Positions 41,635 through 50,811 of a stretch of 64,000 bases of DNA are shown one piece after another (the stretch's first letter is position 1; the number at the start of each line of letters is the position of its first letter). The translations under genes were made by a program, and so were the position numbers. The stretch is taken from the NCBI GenBank assembly GCA_041395905.1, contig JAWKZP010000017.1, forward strand, positions 1-64,000. The letters are read 5' to 3'. The notes under the pieces were generated by a model. It saw nothing but the letters and a program-made list of their open reading frames with translations, searched no databases and was not told the DNA's origin. The stretch comes from UBA7803 sp041395905 (GTDB lineage: Bacteria; Pseudomonadota; Gammaproteobacteria; Pseudomonadales; Azotimanducaceae).

Positions 41635-42978
41635 TCAACCTTCCTTTTCTATGGTGTCCAGCATGCGGCGAAGCACGGGACCGTACTCGTACTTGCCGGG
41701 GCACGCGTAGGTGCACAGGGCAATGTCGTCCTCGTCGAGCTCGAGGCAGCCGAGCTTGATGGCGTTGTCGATGTCGCCGACCAGCAGCGCGCGCAGCAGC
41801 TGGGTCGGCAGGACGTCCAGCGGCATGACGCGCTCGTACGCTCCGACCGGCACCATGCCGCGGGGGCTGCCGTTGGTGGTCGTGGTGAACTGCAGCGGCT
41901 TGCTGCCGATCCAGCGCGACAGATAGATGGGCAACACGGAGTGTCGGTCGGTTCCCGGCGTCAGGTAGCCGAACAGGCGCCGCTCCCGGTCTTCGGCCAG
42001 TACCGAAACCTGCACGTGATAGCGGCCCAGATAGCGCTCGGCACCGCGTGCCGTCCGGCCCGCAAGCACCGACCCGGAGATGACGCGGAACTCACCCTGC
42101 TTGAGCTGTCCGGCCGTGAGCTGCTCGAGATCCGCACCGAGACGGGTGCGCACCATGCGCGGTCGTTCCACGCCCGGACCCGCCAGCGCAACCACCCGCT
42201 CGCACCACAGGCGCCCCTCGAGAAACAGGTAACCGATGGCGATCACGTCCTGACAGCCGATGAACCATACCGTCTTGGCTGCGCTGACGGGATCGAGGAA
42301 GTGAATATGGGTACCAGGCAGGCCCGCCGGGTGCGGCCCGCTGAACGATTCGCTGACCACGCGCGCGTCGCTGCCGGACGGCAGCCGCGCTTCGGGAGCG
42401 TGACAGACGAACACCTTGCCCGGGGTGAGACGCGCCAGCACGTCGAGCCCGGCTGCGAACTGCACCGGATGCTCCGCGATCACGAGCGTCGGATCGCCAC
42501 CCAGAGGGTTGGAGTCCATGGCCGTGACGAAGATCGAATGCGGCTCGCTGTCCAACGCCGGGACCCGGCTGAACGGCCGGGTGCGCAGCGCAGTCCACAA
42601 CCCGCTCGCGCGCAGCTGCTCCACGACGGCCGCACGCTCCAGCGTCGCAACGGCGGACGGCTCGTGGCTGGAAAACTGCTCCGCGGCGTCTCCCTCCAGG
42701 TCGATCACCACCGATTGCAGCACCCGCTTGGCGCCCCGATTGATGGCGCTGACGGTGCCCGCTCCCGGGGACGTGTAGACGACGCCCTCAGTCTTCTTGT
42801 CGGTGAACAGGGGCTGACCGAGCGCTACGCGGTCACCTTCCTGGACCAGCATGGTGGGCTTCATGCCCGGATAGTCTTCCCCAAGCACGGCCACCGAGCG
42901 GACCGCCCCCGCGGTGTCTATGGCCGCTTCCGGCCGTCCCGCGATGGGCAAATCCAAGCCCTTCTTGATTTTGATCAT
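41635..42978 (-). CDS. nqrA: Na+-NQR subunit A
   Basis: A 447-residue soluble protein. IKIKKGLDLPIAGRPEAAID and GEDYPGMKPTMLVQEGDRVA are the N-terminal blocks; ALGQPLFTDKKTEGVVYTSP follows, and SAIEKEG-like ends here as RMLDTIEKEG. It sits on the cytoplasmic side by NqrB and binds ubiquinone-type ligands. First gene of the operon; a consensus-like promoter lies about 180 nt upstream. Confidence 0.97.
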   Translation of the reverse strand: MIKIKKGLDLPIAGRPEAAIDTAGAVRSVAVLGEDYPGMKPTMLVQEGDRVALGQPLFTDKKTEGVVYTSPGAGTVSAINRGAKRVLQSVVIDLEGDAAEQFSSHEPSAVATLERAAVVEQLRASGLWTALRTRPFSRVPALDSEPHSIFVTAMDSNPLGGDPTLVIAEHPVQFAAGLDVLARLTPGKVFVCHAPEARLPSGSDARVVSESFSGPHPAGLPGTHIHFLDPVSAAKTVWFIGCQDVIAIGYLFLEGRLWCERVVALAGPGVERPRMVRTRLGADLEQLTAGQLKQGEFRVISGSVLAGRTARGAERYLGRYHVQVSVLAEDRERRLFGYLTPGTDRHSVLPIYLSRWIGSKPLQFTTTTNGSPRGMVPVGAYERVMPLDVLPTQLLRALLVGDIDNAIKLGCLELDEDDIALCTYACPGKYEYGPVLRRMLDTIEKEG

Positions 42979-43154
42979 GGACGAAAACGTTCCCGCAAAC
43001 GTGATGCCGGACCGGCACTGTCACGGCCCGGACGCTGAATATCGAGGATCCACCGGACCAGACGACCGGAAGGCGCGACGCGCGCTGTGGAGCCCCTGCT
43101 GGCGCAAAGAGGTCGTCTTTCAGCGCTCGGCTGAGACCCCGGCAGGCCGCGCGA

Positions 43155-43183
43155 ATTATAGTGAGCCGAGGCTCACATGCCAA
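43155..43183 (-). promoter_or_regulatory. Sigma-70 promoter of nqr operon with palindromic spacer
   Basis: Minus strand: -35 TTGGCA (43183-43178), exactly 17 nt, then -10 TATAAT (43160-43155). The spacer holds GTGAGCC-TC-GGCTCAC, a 7-bp inverted repeat suited to a dimeric regulator, or a hairpin in read-through RNA from the gap gene. Transcription from here would give a leader of about 170 nt before nqrA. The gap 42979-43204 contains nothing else recognised. Confidence 0.65.
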
Positions 43184-43204
43184 CGTCTGGGCGGGATTCG
43201 CCCC

Positions 43205-44674
43205 TCAGAATCCCTGATGGACGACATCCTTGGGGATCAACGGGTAGGAGATGCCGGCCCATTTCTGCACCACCCGTACCACCTGACAGGCGTAGCCGAA
43301 CTCATTGTCGTACCAGACGTAGAGCACCGCACGGTTGTCCTTCACGATGGTGGCTTCGCTGTCCACGATGCAGGCATGGCGGTTGCCGACGAAGTCGGAG
43401 GAAACCACCTCGGGCGACGTGGTGTAGTCGATCTGTCGCTGCAGTTCCGAGTGCAGCGCCATGTAGCGCAGATACTCGTTGACCTCTTCCAGCGTCGTGT
43501 CGCGGGACAGCGTCAGGTTGAGAATTGCCAGCGACACGTTGGGCGTGGGCACGCGGATCGCGTTGCCGGTGAGCTTGCCGTCGAGCTCCGGCAGCAGCTT
43601 GACCACCGCGGACGACGCCCCGGTTTCGGTAATCACCATGTTCAGGGGTGCGGCGCGGCCGCGCCGGTTCTTCTTGTGATAGTTGTCGATGAGATTCTGG
43701 TCGTTGGTGTAGGAGTGCACCGTCTCCATATGCCCATGCACGATCTCGAACTTGTCGTGCATGGCCTTGAGAATCGGGACGATGGCATTGGTGGTGCACG
43801 ACGCGGCCGCCAGAATCCTGTCTGTCGGTTCGACAATCTGCGAGTTGACCCCGGAGACGATGTTCTTGATGGCGCCCTTGCCCGGTGCCGTCAGAATCAC
43901 CTTGGCCACGCCCTTGCTCTTCAGGTGTCGGGACAGGCCCGCTTCGTCACGCCAGGCACCGGTATTGTCGATGACGATGGCATCGTGGATGCCGTAGCTT
44001 TCGTAATCGATCTGGTCCGGACCGTCGGCATAGATCACGCGGATCACGTTGCCGTTGGCGATGATGCAGCTGTTTTCCTCATCCACCCTCAGGGTGCCGA
44101 GAAAGCTGCCGTGAACCGAGTCTCGGCGCAGCAGGCTCGCGCGCTTCTGCAGGTCGTCGGCACTGCCCTTGCGGACCACGACGGCGCGCAGCACCAGCTG
44201 GTGGCCGCTGCCCGTCTTCTCCACGAGCAGGCGCGCCAGCAGGCGGCCGATACGGCCAAAACCATAAAGCACCACGTCCTGAGGCTTCGCCAGCGGCGGC
44301 ACGTGTCGCCCGATGACCTCGGCGCACTCACGTTTGACGAAGTCCATGGGCGTCAGGCCATTGCCCGCAGACTCTTCCATGTAGCGGGTTGCCAGCTTGC
44401 CCACATCGATGTGCGACGGACCGAGATCGAGCTGAGCCAGCGCCTCGAGAATGGGATAGCTCTCGAACTCGGAAAGCTCGTTCTGCGCCACCTGCCGCAC
44501 GTAGCGGTGAGTCTTCATCAACTGCAGAACGCTCTGGCTGTGCATGGCGCGGCCGTAGCAGTAGGTGACGACGTTGGCCCGGTACAGGCGCCCGATGATC
44601 GGGATCATCGCCTCGGCCAGGGCTTCGCGTTCTTTCCAGTCGGGGAAGTAGTCGTCGAGACTCGGTAGCGCCAC
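43205..44674 (-). CDS. gap: Glyceraldehyde-3-phosphate dehydrogenase, long (about 490 aa) form
   Basis: A 489-residue protein from GTG 44674 with GCGAGGAA upstream. An N-terminal extension of about 130 residues precedes the NAD domain (VVLYGFGRIGRLLARLLVEK). The catalytic Cys is in AAASCTTNAIVPILKAMHDK; VHSYTNDQNLIDNYHKKNRR and LYVWYDNEFGYACQVV follow. This long class occurs in Pseudomonas and Vibrio beside the standard enzyme and is considered biosynthetic. It interconverts glyceraldehyde 3-phosphate and 1,3-bisphosphoglycerate. It lies 164 nt after korB. Confidence 0.94.
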   Translation of the reverse strand: MALPSLDDYFPDWKEREALAEAMIPIIGRLYRANVVTYCYGRAMHSQSVLQLMKTHRYVRQVAQNELSEFESYPILEALAQLDLGPSHIDVGKLATRYMEESAGNGLTPMDFVKRECAEVIGRHVPPLAKPQDVVLYGFGRIGRLLARLLVEKTGSGHQLVLRAVVVRKGSADDLQKRASLLRRDSVHGSFLGTLRVDEENSCIIANGNVIRVIYADGPDQIDYESYGIHDAIVIDNTGAWRDEAGLSRHLKSKGVAKVILTAPGKGAIKNIVSGVNSQIVEPTDRILAAASCTTNAIVPILKAMHDKFEIVHGHMETVHSYTNDQNLIDNYHKKNRRGRAAPLNMVITETGASSAVVKLLPELDGKLTGNAIRVPTPNVSLAILNLTLSRDTTLEEVNEYLRYMALHSELQRQIDYTTSPEVVSSDFVGNRHACIVDSEATIVKDNRAVLYVWYDNEFGYACQVVRVVQKWAGISYPLIPKDVVHQGF

Positions 44675-44838
44675 GGTGGTTCCTCGCTGTGATCTGACCG
44701 GACCTCGGCGGGGTCCATATGGACCGGAAGCCTCTGTCTGGGGTCGTTCGGAGGGCGCGTATTATCAGAATTTCGCCAGGGGGCCGCAACCGGACCGGAG
44801 CGCCCCCTTACAACTGCTCTACAGGACCCGACAAAGGG

Positions 44839-45894
44839 CTAACGGAAGCTCGCGTTGATGCGCTCCAGAGCGGCGTTCCCCGGACACAGATCGCTCTCGT
44901 CGAGCTCGTTGAGCGGCCGCGTCACGGTATCCAGGATCTGGTGACAATCGGACGCCTCGGGATCCACGTAAAGCAGCCCCGTGACCACCTCGCCGTCGGC
45001 CTGGCGCTCCTGAACGTGGGTCAGCGCCGCCACGCGATCGTGGGGATCGTAGTGGGCGTCGAGCTTGTGCAGCCGCAGCACCGAGCCGTCGGGCATGCGC
45101 ACCTCTTCGCTGGTGCCGGGGGCGTAGTCCGCTGTGATCTCCTGCTGCGGCAGGAAGAAGTCGGTGGCTACCACGCTCTCTGCGTGGCCGCGCACGTGAT
45201 CGTAGCTCTTGGTGGAGCCGTTGTGATTGTTGAACGCGACACAGGGCGAGATCACGTCGATGAAGGCGAAGCCCCGGTGCATGAGCCCGGCCTTGATCAG
45301 CGGCACCAGCTGGCGCTTGTCGCCCGAGAAGCTGCGGGCCACGAAGCTCGCACCGATCTGCAGTGCCATGCTCACCAGATCGATGGGCTCGTAGAGATTG
45401 GGGGCGCCCTTCTTGCTGGTGGAGCCCTTGTCGTTGGTGGCCGAGAACTGGCCCTTGGTGAGGCCGTAGGTGCCGTTGTTGTCCACCACGTAGAGCATGT
45501 TGATGCGCCGGCGGACGATGTGCGCGAACTGGCCGAGTCCGATCGAGGCGGTATCGCCGTCACCGGATACGCCGATGCAGTAGAGCTCGCGGTTGGCGAG
45601 ATTGGCGCCGGTGGCAACCGACGGCATGCGTCCGTGCACGGAGTTGAAGCCATGCGAGCGGTTGAGGAAGTAGCTCGGCGTCTTCGACGAACAGCCGATC
45701 CCGGAAATCTTGGCGAAGCGATGCGGCGGCAACGACAGCTCGGCGCAGGCCTGCACGATGGCGGCACTCACCGAGTCGTGACCGCAACCGGCGCACAGCG
45801 TCGACACGGACCCTTCGTAATCCCGCCGCGTCAGCCCGAGGTCGTTGACCTTGAGCATGGGGTGGTGGACCCTGGGTTTGGCAACGAACGTCAT
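44839..45894 (-). CDS. korB: 2-oxoacid:ferredoxin oxidoreductase, beta subunit (TPP-binding)
   Basis: A 351-residue protein. STLCAGCGHDSVSAAIVQAC and ISGIGCSSKTPSYFLNRSHG bear Cys for an iron-sulfur cluster, and GVSGDGDTASIGLGQFAHIV with NNGTYGLTKGQ forms the Mg/TPP motif. It decarboxylates a 2-oxoacid, probably 2-oxoglutarate or pyruvate, and passes electrons to ferredoxin. ATG overlaps the alpha gene stop. Third gene of an operon with a flavin/Fe-S partner. Substrate preference is not readable. Confidence 0.9.
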   Translation of the reverse strand: MTFVAKPRVHHPMLKVNDLGLTRRDYEGSVSTLCAGCGHDSVSAAIVQACAELSLPPHRFAKISGIGCSSKTPSYFLNRSHGFNSVHGRMPSVATGANLANRELYCIGVSGDGDTASIGLGQFAHIVRRRINMLYVVDNNGTYGLTKGQFSATNDKGSTSKKGAPNLYEPIDLVSMALQIGASFVARSFSGDKRQLVPLIKAGLMHRGFAFIDVISPCVAFNNHNGSTKSYDHVRGHAESVVATDFFLPQQEITADYAPGTSEEVRMPDGSVLRLHKLDAHYDPHDRVAALTHVQERQADGEVVTGLLYVDPEASDCHQILDTVTRPLNELDESDLCPGNAALERINASFR

Positions 45895-47717
45895 GATTTG
45901 ACCCCCGTCAGCCGCGGCAATCTGCTCGCGGTGTAAAACTCTGAAACCTGTCGCTGAATCGTATCTGCCGAGATCGACAGGCCGCCGTAGTAGAGCACCG
46001 ACAGGAGCTTGGCCGGATCGAAGCCGCCCTCGTTGACCAGCAGCGTCTTCATCTGCGCGTCGCGGTTCTGCTCCACCACGAACAGCAAATCATGGTCCTC
46101 GACGAACGCGAGCACCTCGGCACCGAACGGGAACGCCCGGATGCGCATGGTGTCGAGCTCGACGCCCTCCTCGCCCAGCAGATCCAGCGCCTCGCGCATG
46201 GGCAGCGCGCTGGTGCCGAAGTAGATGATGCCCGCCTTGAGCCCGCGGCTCTGGATCTCGGCCTTGGGGACCAGGGTCGCCGCGGTGCGCCACTTGAGCG
46301 CGAGGCGCTCCATGTTGCGCTCGTAGGCTTCCGGTGATTCGGTGTACGCCGCGTACTCGTCGCGCGACGTGCCGCGCGTGAAGAACGAACCCTTGCTCGG
46401 ATGCGTGCCCGGGTAGGTGCGATAGCCGATGCCGTCGCCGTCCACGTCGAGGTAGCGGCCGAAACGCTCGAGCTTCTCCAGCTTCTCGGCGTCGAGCACC
46501 TTGCCGCGGTCATAGCGCCGCGCGTCGTCCCACACCAGCGGCTCCGACAGGTTGTCGTTCATGCCGAGCTCCAGGTCGCTCATGACCAGCACCGGCGTCT
46601 GCAGACGGTCAGCGAGATCCAGGGCGGCGGCGCCGAAGTCGAAGCACTCCCGCGGTGTCGACGGAAACAGCAGCACGTGCTTGGTGTCGCCGTGGGATGC
46701 GTAGGCCGCGCTGATGAGATCCGCCTGCTGAGTGCGCGTCGGCATTCCGGTGGACGGGCCGGCACGCTGAATGTCGAAGATGACCGCCGGAATCTCGGCG
46801 AAGTACGCGAGCCCGAGAAACTCGCTCATCAGCGAGATGCCGGGGCCGCTGGTGGCGGTGAAGGCGCGCGCCCCGTTCCAGCCGGCGCCGATCACGATGC
46901 CGATGGCGGACAGCTCGTCCTCGGCCTGGATGATGGCGAACTTGCGCTGACCGGACTCGCGGTCTACGCGCAGCTGGTTGGCATAGCGCTCGAATCCTTC
47001 CGCCACCGATGTCGAGGGCGTAATGGGATACCAGGCACACACGCTGGCGCCACCGTACAGCGCGCCCAGCGCTGCGGCGGTGTTGCCGTCGATCATGATC
47101 CGGTCGCCGACCAGGTCGGCGCGTCGGACCTGAAACGGCAGTGGGCACTCCAGATAGGTCTGGGCGTACTCACGGCCGATGGTGAGCGCGCGCACGTTGG
47201 GCTGGATCAGCGCGTCCTTGCCTTTGTACTGCACCGACACCATGCCGGTGATGACGTCGAACTCGATGTTCAGCAACGCCGCCAGCGCGCCCAGGTAGGT
47301 CATGTTCTTGAACAGGCCGCGCTGCTTGATGTCGTCGAACTCGGGCAGCAGCAGCGTCGCGATGGGGATGCCGATCTCGTGGATGTCGCTGCGGCGCAGC
47401 TCGCGCGCGAGCGGCTTGGAATTGTCGTAGAGCAGATATCCGCCGGGCTTGACGCTGGCCACGTCCTCGGCGTAGGTCTCGGCGTTCATGGCCACCATGA
47501 TGTCCACACCCTCGCGCCGCCCGAGGTAGCCCTTCTCGCTGACGCGTACCTCGAACCAGGTCGGCAGGCCCTGGATGTTGGACGGGAATATGTTGCGCGT
47601 CGCCACCGGTATGCCCATCCGGAACAGCGCCATCGCGAACATGCCGTTGGCGCTGGCGGAGCCGGACCCGTTGACGTTGGCGAAGCGGATCACGAAATCG
47701 TTGTAGGTGGTGCTCAT
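45891..47717 (-). CDS. korA: 2-oxoacid:ferredoxin oxidoreductase, fused gamma-alpha subunit
   Basis: A 608-residue protein. Residues 1-190 are the gamma domain (VIRFANVNGSGSASANGMFA; VMVAMN-type block DIMVAMNAETYAEDV). Residues about 205-608 are the alpha domain, starting with GNTAAALGALYGGASVCAWY and the YPITPSTS signature, then IQAEDELSAIGIVIGAGWNG. QRAGPSTGMPTRTQQADL is also typical. It forms the substrate/CoA side of the complex with KorB. ATGA overlaps join it to both neighbours. Confidence 0.9.
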   Translation of the reverse strand: MSTTYNDFVIRFANVNGSGSASANGMFAMALFRMGIPVATRNIFPSNIQGLPTWFEVRVSEKGYLGRREGVDIMVAMNAETYAEDVASVKPGGYLLYDNSKPLARELRRSDIHEIGIPIATLLLPEFDDIKQRGLFKNMTYLGALAALLNIEFDVITGMVSVQYKGKDALIQPNVRALTIGREYAQTYLECPLPFQVRRADLVGDRIMIDGNTAAALGALYGGASVCAWYPITPSTSVAEGFERYANQLRVDRESGQRKFAIIQAEDELSAIGIVIGAGWNGARAFTATSGPGISLMSEFLGLAYFAEIPAVIFDIQRAGPSTGMPTRTQQADLISAAYASHGDTKHVLLFPSTPRECFDFGAAALDLADRLQTPVLVMSDLELGMNDNLSEPLVWDDARRYDRGKVLDAEKLEKLERFGRYLDVDGDGIGYRTYPGTHPSKGSFFTRGTSRDEYAAYTESPEAYERNMERLALKWRTAATLVPKAEIQSRGLKAGIIYFGTSALPMREALDLLGEEGVELDTMRIRAFPFGAEVLAFVEDHDLLFVVEQNRDAQMKTLLVNEGGFDPAKLLSVLYYGGLSISADTIQRQVSEFYTASRLPRLTGVKS

Positions 47718-49552
47718 TCGGCGTACGACCCCAGTTGCGGCACGTGAATGACGGATTTCTGCATGTCCCAGGCGTTGGTCGGGCAGCGCTCGGCGCACAG
47801 CCCGCAGTGCAGGCAGACGTCCTCGTCCTTGACCATGACCCGGCCCGTGGGCAGCTCCGCGGAAACGTACAGATCCTGGCCGGCATTGTTCGCGGGCGCG
47901 GTGAGGCGGTGGCGCAGCTCCTGCTCCTCGGCGTTGCAGGTGAACGAGATGCAGTCCATGGGGCAGATGTCGACGCAGGCGTCGCACTCGATGCACAGAT
48001 TGTCGCTGAACACGGTCTGCACGTCGCAGTTCAGGCAGCGTTGCGCCTCTTTGGCGCCCAGCTCGCGGTCGAAGCCGAGCTCCACTTCCAGGCGGATGTC
48101 CGACAACGCCCGCTTGCGTTCGACGTGAGGCACCAGATAGCGCTTGGCGGGATCGTGCTGGCTGTCGTAGCTCCACTCGTGCACGCCCATCTTCTGGCTG
48201 ATCAGGTTGACGCCTTCGGGCGGCCGCCCGCTCTTGGCGTCGCCGTTCTGGCAGAACAGATGAATCGAGATGGCGGCCTTGTGCGCGTGCGCCGAGGCCC
48301 AGATGATGTTCTCGGGGCCGAACGCCGCGTCGCCGCCGAAGAACACCTTGGGATTGGTGGACTGCAGCGTTTCCTCGTCCAGCACCGGGCAGTCCCACTT
48401 GTCGAACTCGATGCCGATGTCGCGCTCGATCCACGGACAGTGGTTCTCCTGACCGATGGCCATGAGCACGTGGTCGCATTCCATGAACACGTCGGGCTCT
48501 CCGGACGGCTCGTAGCGCAGGCGACCATCGGCGCCCCGTACCGGCTTGACGCACTCGAACACGATGCCCTTGAGCTTGCCGTGCTCGTGCACGAACTCTT
48601 TCGGCGGGCGGTTGTTGATGATGGGGATGCCTTCGCTCATGGCATCCTCCTTCTCCCACTCGGACGCTTTCATGACCTCGAACGCGGACCGCACCACCAC
48701 ACTCACGTCCTCGGCGCCGAGCCGCTTGGCGGTACGGCAGCAGTCCATGGCGGTATTGCCTCCGCCCATCACGATCACCTTGCCTTCGATCCTCGTGGTA
48801 TGACCGAACGCGACGCTTTCGAGCCAGTTGATGCCAATGGAGATGTGCGCGTCGACCTCCGCCCGGCCGGGCAGATCCAGGTCACGGCCCCGGGGTGCCC
48901 CGGTACCCACGAAATAGGCATCGAAGCCCATGTCCAGCATGGCTTTCATGCTGGTGACCTCGTGGTTGAAGTGGCACTGCACGCCCATGTCCAGGATCAG
49001 GTTCACCTCTTCCTCGAGCACCTTCTCCGGCAGCCGGAATGCGGGAATCTGCGAACGCATGAAACCGCCGCCGCTGGCGTCCTTTTCAAACAGGTGCACC
49101 TCGTAGCCGTGAGGCAGCAGATCCCGGGCCACGGCCAGCGATGCCGGACCGGCGCCGAGCAGCGCCACGCGCTTGCCGTTCTTCTGCTCCGGCACCACGG
49201 GCATGAAAGGCCGCACGTCACCCTTGTTGTCGGCGGCGACCCGCTTGAGCCGGCAGATGGCCACCGGCTTTTCTTCGGTGCGCACACGTCGGCAGGCCGG
49301 CTCGCAGGGGCGGTCGCAGGTACGTCCGAGGATCCCCGGAAACACGTTGGAATCCCAGTTGAGCATGTACGCCTCGGTGTACTTCTCCTGGGCGATCAGG
49401 CGGATGTATTCGGGTACCGGGGTGTGCGCCGGGCAGGCCCACTGGCAATCGACAACCTTGTGGAAATAACGCGGATCGAAGATGTTCGTGGGTTTCATGC
49501 GACCATACGCCAGCGTGACAGCACCCGCTGCCAGCCGGCTGAGTTCCTCCAT
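47714..49552 (-). CDS. GltD-like FAD/NAD(P) oxidoreductase with two C-terminal [4Fe-4S] motifs
   Basis: A 612-residue protein from ATG 49552; ATG 49498 is a possible shorter start. The N-terminus has Cys clusters (CQWACPAHTPVPEYI; CDRPCEPACRRVR) as in glutamate synthase small subunits, an FAD motif (LLGAGPASLAVARDLLPHG) and an NAD(P) motif (VMGGGNTAMDCCRTAKRLG). The C-terminus has bacterial ferredoxin motifs CIECDACVDICPMDC and CLHCGLCAERCPTNA. Coupled by ATGA to korA, it probably moves electrons between NAD(P)H and the ferredoxin pool or KorAB itself. It is not a glutamate synthase, as no large subunit is present. Confidence 0.88.
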   Translation of the reverse strand: MEELSRLAAGAVTLAYGRMKPTNIFDPRYFHKVVDCQWACPAHTPVPEYIRLIAQEKYTEAYMLNWDSNVFPGILGRTCDRPCEPACRRVRTEEKPVAICRLKRVAADNKGDVRPFMPVVPEQKNGKRVALLGAGPASLAVARDLLPHGYEVHLFEKDASGGGFMRSQIPAFRLPEKVLEEEVNLILDMGVQCHFNHEVTSMKAMLDMGFDAYFVGTGAPRGRDLDLPGRAEVDAHISIGINWLESVAFGHTTRIEGKVIVMGGGNTAMDCCRTAKRLGAEDVSVVVRSAFEVMKASEWEKEDAMSEGIPIINNRPPKEFVHEHGKLKGIVFECVKPVRGADGRLRYEPSGEPDVFMECDHVLMAIGQENHCPWIERDIGIEFDKWDCPVLDEETLQSTNPKVFFGGDAAFGPENIIWASAHAHKAAISIHLFCQNGDAKSGRPPEGVNLISQKMGVHEWSYDSQHDPAKRYLVPHVERKRALSDIRLEVELGFDRELGAKEAQRCLNCDVQTVFSDNLCIECDACVDICPMDCISFTCNAEEQELRHRLTAPANNAGQDLYVSAELPTGRVMVKDEDVCLHCGLCAERCPTNAWDMQKSVIHVPQLGSYAE

Positions 49553-49595
49553 CCTAGCGACGACAAAAGCTGCAACTAAGCAAAACCATTGAACT

Positions 49596-50729
49596 TTACC
49601 CCGACCGCGGGGGCGTGCCAAGCAGCGGTTCCAGCCGACTGAGCACATCCATGCCGAGCAGTCCGTCGGCCTCGGGCGGTGCCTGGTCCAGCACCAGCAC
49701 GTCCAGGGCATCCAGACCGAGCCCGCCGATCTGCACGTCGCGTACCCGCAGCACCCGGGCCTCGACGATGCCCGCCGCGGTGCGTACCCGCACCACGTTC
49801 GGTAGCGGCTCACCACCCAGGCGGGCGGCCACTGCTGCCGAGACCACGGTCGTGGTGGCGCCCGTGTCCACCAGCAGCCGGACGCGGTTGCCACCCATGC
49901 GCGCCGGCACGTACAGCGCCCCGTCCGAGCGTTCCACCGGGATACCTTCGGCCGCCGCCAGGGCAAAGTGCAACTGTGTCTCCAGATCCGCCCTCTGCTC
50001 GGGCGTCACCCCCACCAGGCCGGTCTCGCTCAGGGTGCGACGGGCATCCTCCAGCGCCCCGGTGCGCAGCTGCCAGCGTGCCAGCTCGAGCCGGTGCCCG
50101 TCGAAGGCAGGATCGCGCAGCGTCAGCGTGTCGAACAGGCGGACCAGACCCGGGTAGTCACGGCGACTGACGAGCTGCGCCTCCAGCACGTTCACGATCA
50201 GGCGCATCTGTTCGCGGGCTTCGGCCACGGCAGCCGGATCGTCGACCCCGCCGAGCAGTTCCAGCAGCGGGTCGAGGGCGGCCTCGAGCTGGCCCTGCAT
50301 CTGCCGTGCCGCACTCTCCAGCAGCAGCGCATCGACATCGAGCGGGTTCTCCACCAGGAAGGCATCGAGCAGATCGGCACCACGCTGACGGTCGCTGCTG
50401 CGCAACCAGTCCTGCACCTTGGCCAGCAGCGCCCGCCGCAGCGTCGCGGCAGCCGCGTCCGCACCGGCGCGCACCAGCCGGCTGTGCTCGGCGACCAGTC
50501 CCGACCAGTCGCCGCGGGACAGCCAGGGCTCCAGCGACGTGGTGGTCGCCGGGCCGTGCGCGCCAGCATCGGCATGGGCCAGCTCGGCCATCGCCGCCCC
50601 GCGCGCCGCGCCGGCGGCGGGTGCGACCTGCGTCACGACCTCGGCAGCACCCCACCAGCGGCCCGCGAACCATCCGCAGGCGAATCCGACCAGCAGCAGC
50701 AGCGCGCTCCACAGCACCACGCGCATCAC
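49596..50729 (-). CDS. Membrane-anchored retropepsin-like aspartic protease
   Basis: A 377-residue protein. Residues 3-25 (RVVLWSALLLLVGFACGWFA) form an anchor. The middle (about 60-250) is an Ala/Leu/Arg-rich helical-repeat region like TPR units. The C-terminal 110 residues hold a retropepsin domain with LLVDTGATTTVVSAAVAARL, where Asp-Thr-Gly is the active site, and DGLLGMDVLSRL. Such single-domain proteases work as dimers. Predicted periplasmic. It is divergent from mfd with 82 nt between. Substrate unknown. Confidence 0.82.
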   Translation of the reverse strand: MMRVVLWSALLLLVGFACGWFAGRWWGAAEVVTQVAPAAGAARGAAMAELAHADAGAHGPATTTSLEPWLSRGDWSGLVAEHSRLVRAGADAAAATLRRALLAKVQDWLRSSDRQRGADLLDAFLVENPLDVDALLLESAARQMQGQLEAALDPLLELLGGVDDPAAVAEAREQMRLIVNVLEAQLVSRRDYPGLVRLFDTLTLRDPAFDGHRLELARWQLRTGALEDARRTLSETGLVGVTPEQRADLETQLHFALAAAEGIPVERSDGALYVPARMGGNRVRLLVDTGATTTVVSAAVAARLGGEPLPNVVRVRTAAGIVEARVLRVRDVQIGGLGLDALDVLVLDQAPPEADGLLGMDVLSRLEPLLGTPPRSG

Positions 50730-50811
50730 TCACTGACTCCGACGGCTCATGCCCGTAGAATACGCGAGCCTCACAGCGCCTTCGAGCAGCGGACACGGCA
50801 CACCCCGGCAA

